This document shows, piece by piece, positions 31,872 through 33,694 of a DNA stretch of 33,694 nucleotides. Made by a program: the position numbers and the translations under genes. The notes under the pieces are model-generated. The model had not been told where the DNA came from and made no database searches. It was given only the letters and a program-made list of their open reading frames with translations. Position 1 is the first letter of the stretch; each line of letters starts with the position of its first letter. The stretch spans positions 1 through 33,694 of IMG/VR virus record IMGVR_UViG_3300027749_000314, one strand, 5' to 3'. Origin of the DNA: a virus.

Positions 31872-32756
31872 TTACATTGTTTTTTTAAAAAATTTTTGAT
31901 TTGTGTCGTCAATATATACAACATAATCAATTTTAGATGGTGCGTTTTTCTTTAACCATTTTAATATATGTTTTCCAATTCCTTTTTTTCTATAATTTGA
32001 AAAAACATACAACATCATCGTCCAGTTATTTTTTTTATTTCCTTTTACAACGTCAGTGGTTATAAACCCAACTCCCCATCCAATTATTTTATCGTTAATT
32101 GATGCTGATAAAATTTTTGTCGTTGCAGAATTTTGATGTTGCAAAAACATTTTGTACATTAAACCTTTATTTCTAAAAGAACAATTATAAAGTTGACGTT
32201 TAATTACAGGAGATAAATTTTTATCTGTAAGTACAAAATATTTAATATCTTGTTCACTTTCAACATCATATTCTTCTATATTGTCGTCATCTTCTAAAGC
32301 TTCGCCTAAAACGTCTTGAAATTCAGGCGGTAATTTTTTAATGTTTACTAATTTAGCAGGAATTGTTTCTGATCCATTTTGAATTGCTTTATTAGCTCTA
32401 TGATTACCATCTAAAATATATTTATAATTTCCACTGTCATCTACAACTATAATAATAGGATATTTTATATCGGCGTTATTTACTCTATCTGGTTCTATAC
32501 CACCACTCCGTGGTGTCAGAGATATTTTTTCAACTTTTTCAATTGGAGCTTGTACAACAGGATAATTTTTTATAACATCTAAAAGCTGTTGTAATGTTAT
32601 TTTTTTACCGTTATCTTCCCAAGAAGTATCTTCTAAACCTTCTTTTTTAACACAATTTGGTACCGGTTCTCCGTCTTTTAACTTCATACCAACTTGTTTA
32701 TATTTAACCCAACACGCCTCTTCAATCTCATTTAGAAGTTCTTTTAATTTAATCAT
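31872..32756 (-). CDS. ParB-like plus GNAT acetyltransferase fusion with capsid-targeting N-terminus
   Basis: The product is 294 residues long. Residues 1-36 (MIKLKELLNEIEEACWVKYK then QVGMKLKDG, VPNCV) match the 27832-28278 protein. Residues about 85-145 (YPIIIVVDDSGNYKYILDGN then HRANKAIQNGSETIPAKLV) resemble a ParB/sulfiredoxin-like nuclease or NTPase domain. The C-terminal part (ILSASINDKIIGWGVGF ... LYVFSNYRKKGIGKHILKWL) has the acetyl-CoA binding pattern R/Q-x-x-G-x-G/A of GNAT enzymes (RKKGIG). An acetyltransferase packaged in the head could modify host targets on entry, as T4 Alt does by ADP-ribosylation; this is inference. A promoter-like TTGTGA-16-CATAAT lies upstream. Confidence 0.7.
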   Translation of the reverse strand: MIKLKELLNEIEEACWVKYKQVGMKLKDGEPVPNCVKKEGLEDTSWEDNGKKITLQQLLDVIKNYPVVQAPIEKVEKISLTPRSGGIEPDRVNNADIKYPIIIVVDDSGNYKYILDGNHRANKAIQNGSETIPAKLVNIKKLPPEFQDVLGEALEDDDNIEEYDVESEQDIKYFVLTDKNLSPVIKRQLYNCSFRNKGLMYKMFLQHQNSATTKILSASINDKIIGWGVGFITTDVVKGNKKNNWTMMLYVFSNYRKKGIGKHILKWLKKNAPSKIDYVVYIDDTNQKFFKKTM

Positions 32757-32759
32757 ATT
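32708..32759 (-). repeat. 52-bp exact direct repeat, copy 2
   Basis: Identical to 28230-28281; encodes the first 16 residues of the ParB/GNAT fusion. Confidence 0.9.
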
Positions 32760-32808
32760 CTATATATATTATGATGATTCATAATCCCGTCACAATGTTA
32801 AGATAAAA

Positions 32809-32883
32809 TGGTGGCTCAGGTCAGACTTGAACTGACAACACGAAGTTCTTCAGACTTCTGCTCTACATTGGAGCTACTGAGCC
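32809..32883 (-). tRNA. tRNA-Phe (GAA)
   Basis: Acceptor GGCTCAG/CTGAGCC, D arm GCTC-CAATGTA-GAGC, anticodon arm GAAGT-CTGAAGA-ACTTC (GAA), T arm GTCAG-TTCAAGT-CTGAC, discriminator A, CCA. Confidence 0.92.
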
Positions 32884-32894
32884 ATTAAAGTAAT

Positions 32895-32972
32895 TGACAG
32901 ATTAAAGGATTTGAACCTTTTCGGAACAGCATCACTGCGCCTTTACCACGCCATGTACACTAGCACCTGTCA
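32895..32972 (-). tRNA. tRNA-like element, 8-bp acceptor, no CCA
   Basis: Ends TGACAGGT and ATCTGTCA form 8 pairs, and the T arm AAAGG-TTCAAAT-CCTTT is good. The D and anticodon arms cannot be assigned; only CAG-TGATG-CTG is seen. No CCA is encoded. It may be a decayed or unusual tRNA. Confidence 0.5.
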
Positions 32973-32976
32973 AAAG

Positions 32977-33084
32977 TGATCTGTGTGGTTGGATTTGCAC
33001 CAACGGCCCTAAGCTCCATCTGCCCTTTTGCGGTGTCTTTTACCATCATAGCAGTGCTTTGATCTACTACTGAACTACACACAG
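32977..33084 (-). tRNA. 108-nt tRNA-like element with expanded centre
   Basis: Acceptor CTGTGTG/CACACAG, D-arm-like GTTC-AGTAGTA-GATC and T arm GTTGG-TGCAAAT-CCAAC are recognisable. About 55 nt between D and T arms is far more than normal and holds a hairpin GGT-AAAAGAC-ACC. The 3' end is A-TCA, not CCA. An insertion or intron-like segment is possible; the anticodon is not assignable. Confidence 0.5.
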
Positions 33085-33091
33085 ATTAAAT

Positions 33092-33176
33092 TGGTGGGAG
33101 CAGTAGGACTCGAACCTACGAAGGCGTGAACCGAGACGTTTACAGCGTCTTGCACTTGCCGCTATGCGATACTCCC
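33092..33176 (-). tRNA. tRNA-Tyr (GTA)
   Basis: Acceptor GGGAGTA/TGCTCCC, anticodon arm AGACG-CTGTAAA-CGTCT (GTA), long variable arm as expected for bacterial Tyr, T arm GTAGG-TTCGAGT-CCTAC, discriminator A, CCA. Confidence 0.92.
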
Positions 33177-33185
33177 ATTAAAATT

Positions 33186-33240
33186 GTCAGATAGATAAAA
33201 CTTTATCTTTCGAGAAGTTTAGCGGTTTAACCTATCTGTT
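33186..33240 (-). pseudogene. Short tRNA-like hairpin element
   Basis: Terminal arms CAGATAG and CTATCTG pair over 7 bp around about 40 nt containing AGATA/TATCT and GTTA-like stems. No canonical T loop, anticodon or CCA. It lies between two tRNA-Tyr copies and looks like a shrunken tRNA. Confidence 0.3.
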
Positions 33241-33257
33241 CGTTATTACACGAAATT

Positions 33258-33344
33258 TGGTGGGATATATAGGTAATGCTCCTATCCAGCCCGGAGGCTT
33301 CGGTTTTACAGACCGAACTGCGTCTTTAGCAGAAATACTATCCC
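33258..33344 (-). tRNA. Second tRNA-Tyr-like (GTA), degenerate loops
   Basis: Acceptor GGGATAG/ATATCCC (one mismatch), anticodon arm TCGGT-CTGTAAA-ACCGA (GTA), variable arm GCC-TCCG-GGC, discriminator A, CCA. The T loop AGCATTA and the D loop lack the conserved TTC and GG, so tertiary contacts would be weak. Confidence 0.65.
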
Positions 33345-33352
33345 ATTAAAAA

Positions 33353-33443
33353 TGGCTGGGGACAGAGGGTTTGAACCTCCATACGGACAAGCCGATTACA
33401 CGACATTAACAGTGTCGCCTCTTACCAATTAGAGTAATCCCCA
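33353..33443 (-). tRNA. tRNA with GTT anticodon (Asn) and long variable arm
   Basis: Acceptor TGGGGAT/GTCCCCA, D arm CTCT-AATTGGTA-AGAG, anticodon arm CGACA-CTGTTAA-TGTCG (GTT), T arm GGAGG-TTCAAAC-CCTCT, discriminator G, CCA. About 20 nt with a CGG-CTTGT-CCG hairpin lies between the anticodon and T stems, unlike normal tRNA-Asn. G73 with a long arm is also a Ser feature. Confidence 0.8.
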
Positions 33444-33478
33444 ATTAAACTATTTATCTCATTTATATTAGTGGAAAT

Positions 33479-33554
33479 TGGAGCACATGGTGAGATTTGA
33501 ACTCACGACAGCAAGTTTGGAAAACTCGCACTCTACCAACTGAGTTACATGTGC
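33479..33554 (-). tRNA. tRNA-Gly (TCC)
   Basis: Acceptor GCACATG/CATGTGC, D arm ACTC-AGTTGGTA-GAGT, anticodon loop TTTCCAA (TCC), T arm GTGAG-TTCAAAT-CTCAC, discriminator T as for Gly, CCA. Confidence 0.92.
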
Positions 33555-33565
33555 ATTTGTTAAAT

Positions 33566-33643
33566 TGGCATCCGCCGAAAGAATCGAACTTTCCCACTGG
33601 CTTTTGGAGGGCCGGTCGCCTAATCCTTGGAACATGGGCGGAT
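33566..33643 (-). tRNA. tRNA-Trp (CCA), imperfect anticodon stem
   Basis: Acceptor ATCCGCC/GGCGGAT, T arm GAAAG-TTCGATT-CTTTC, discriminator G as for Trp, CCA. Loop CTCCAAA gives CCA. The anticodon stem has two mismatches. Confidence 0.75.
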
Positions 33644-33651
33644 ATTGAAAT

Positions 33652-33694
33652 TGGTGGTCCGGTAGGGAGTTGAACCCTAAACTCAACATTCGTA
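33652..33694 (-). tRNA. tRNA, 3' part only (cut by window edge)
   Basis: T arm TAGGG-TTCAACT-CCCTA, acceptor strand CCGGACC, discriminator A and CCA are visible; the anticodon is outside the window. Confidence 0.8.

Noticed and set aside
33468-33689. Minus-strand frame of 73 codons
   Set aside because: It covers tRNA-Gly, tRNA-Trp and the partial tRNA.
1-33694. CRISPR array or integrase/attachment site
   Set aside because: No regularly spaced repeats and no integrase-like gene were seen; the 41-bp and 52-bp repeats occur only twice each and overlap coding ends.

Overview
The window is part of the genome of a large, AT-rich, T4-like (contractile-tailed) bacteriophage. The left 20 kb, all on the minus strand, is a virion-assembly block in T4-like order: baseplate wedge gp6 and gp25 homologues, a gp5-like hub/spike, a late sigma factor (gp55-like), Ser-rich tail or fibre proteins and a PhoH-like ATPase. 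The right 11 kb carries a tmRNA, at least 12 recognisable tRNAs with encoded CCA, several degenerate tRNA-like elements, and small cargo genes. The host is probably Gram-negative, because two genes encode signal-peptide outer-membrane beta-barrels. Most starts lack a Shine-Dalgarno sequence and follow an AT-rich ATATATG-type context. The host taxon cannot be fixed from this.

Layout. 1-13.6 kb: large tail protein (cut by the window edge), DNRLRE-type adhesin, gp6, gp25, spike with an unusual (His-X)11 tract, gp55-like sigma factor and small accessory proteins. 13.7-20.8 kb: membrane/coiled-coil protein, three paralogous Ser-rich fibre proteins, PhoH. 20.9-22.3 kb: small hypotheticals. 22.35-23.1 kb: tmRNA with terminator, tRNA-Met and a 39-aa basic protein. 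23.2-27.0 kb: cargo island with a beta-barrel, an HNH nuclease, a complete Tat-type tyrosinase/polyphenol oxidase and a second beta-barrel. 27.0-27.3 kb: Cys, Thr and Arg tRNAs. 27.3-29.8 kb: small proteins, several with a T4-like capsid-targeting N-terminus (LLNE). 29.8-30.3 kb: second tRNA cluster. 30.4-32.8 kb: glycosyltransferase-like, Cys/His/Asp protein and a ParB-like/GNAT fusion. 32.8-33.7 kb: third tRNA cluster.

Themes. (1) A phage-borne tyrosinase with both copper sites intact lies between two outer-membrane proteins, which suggests modification of the infected cell's envelope or periplasm. (2) Several right-arm proteins begin with a near-identical peptide ending in the T4 prohead-protease type site LxE; two share an exact 52-bp 5' repeat. 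They may be packaged and injected effectors, including an ADP-ribosyltransferase-like protein and a GNAT fusion. (3) A recurring sigma70-type promoter (TTGAC, 16-nt spacer, TA-rich -10, often TGn-extended) drives tRNA and cargo units, and one copy pair lies inside an exact 41-bp repeat that also encodes the last residues of two unrelated genes. This resembles the mobile promoter cassettes known from T4-type phages. (4) Some tRNAs are structurally unusual, notably Cys and Asn tRNAs with long variable arms.
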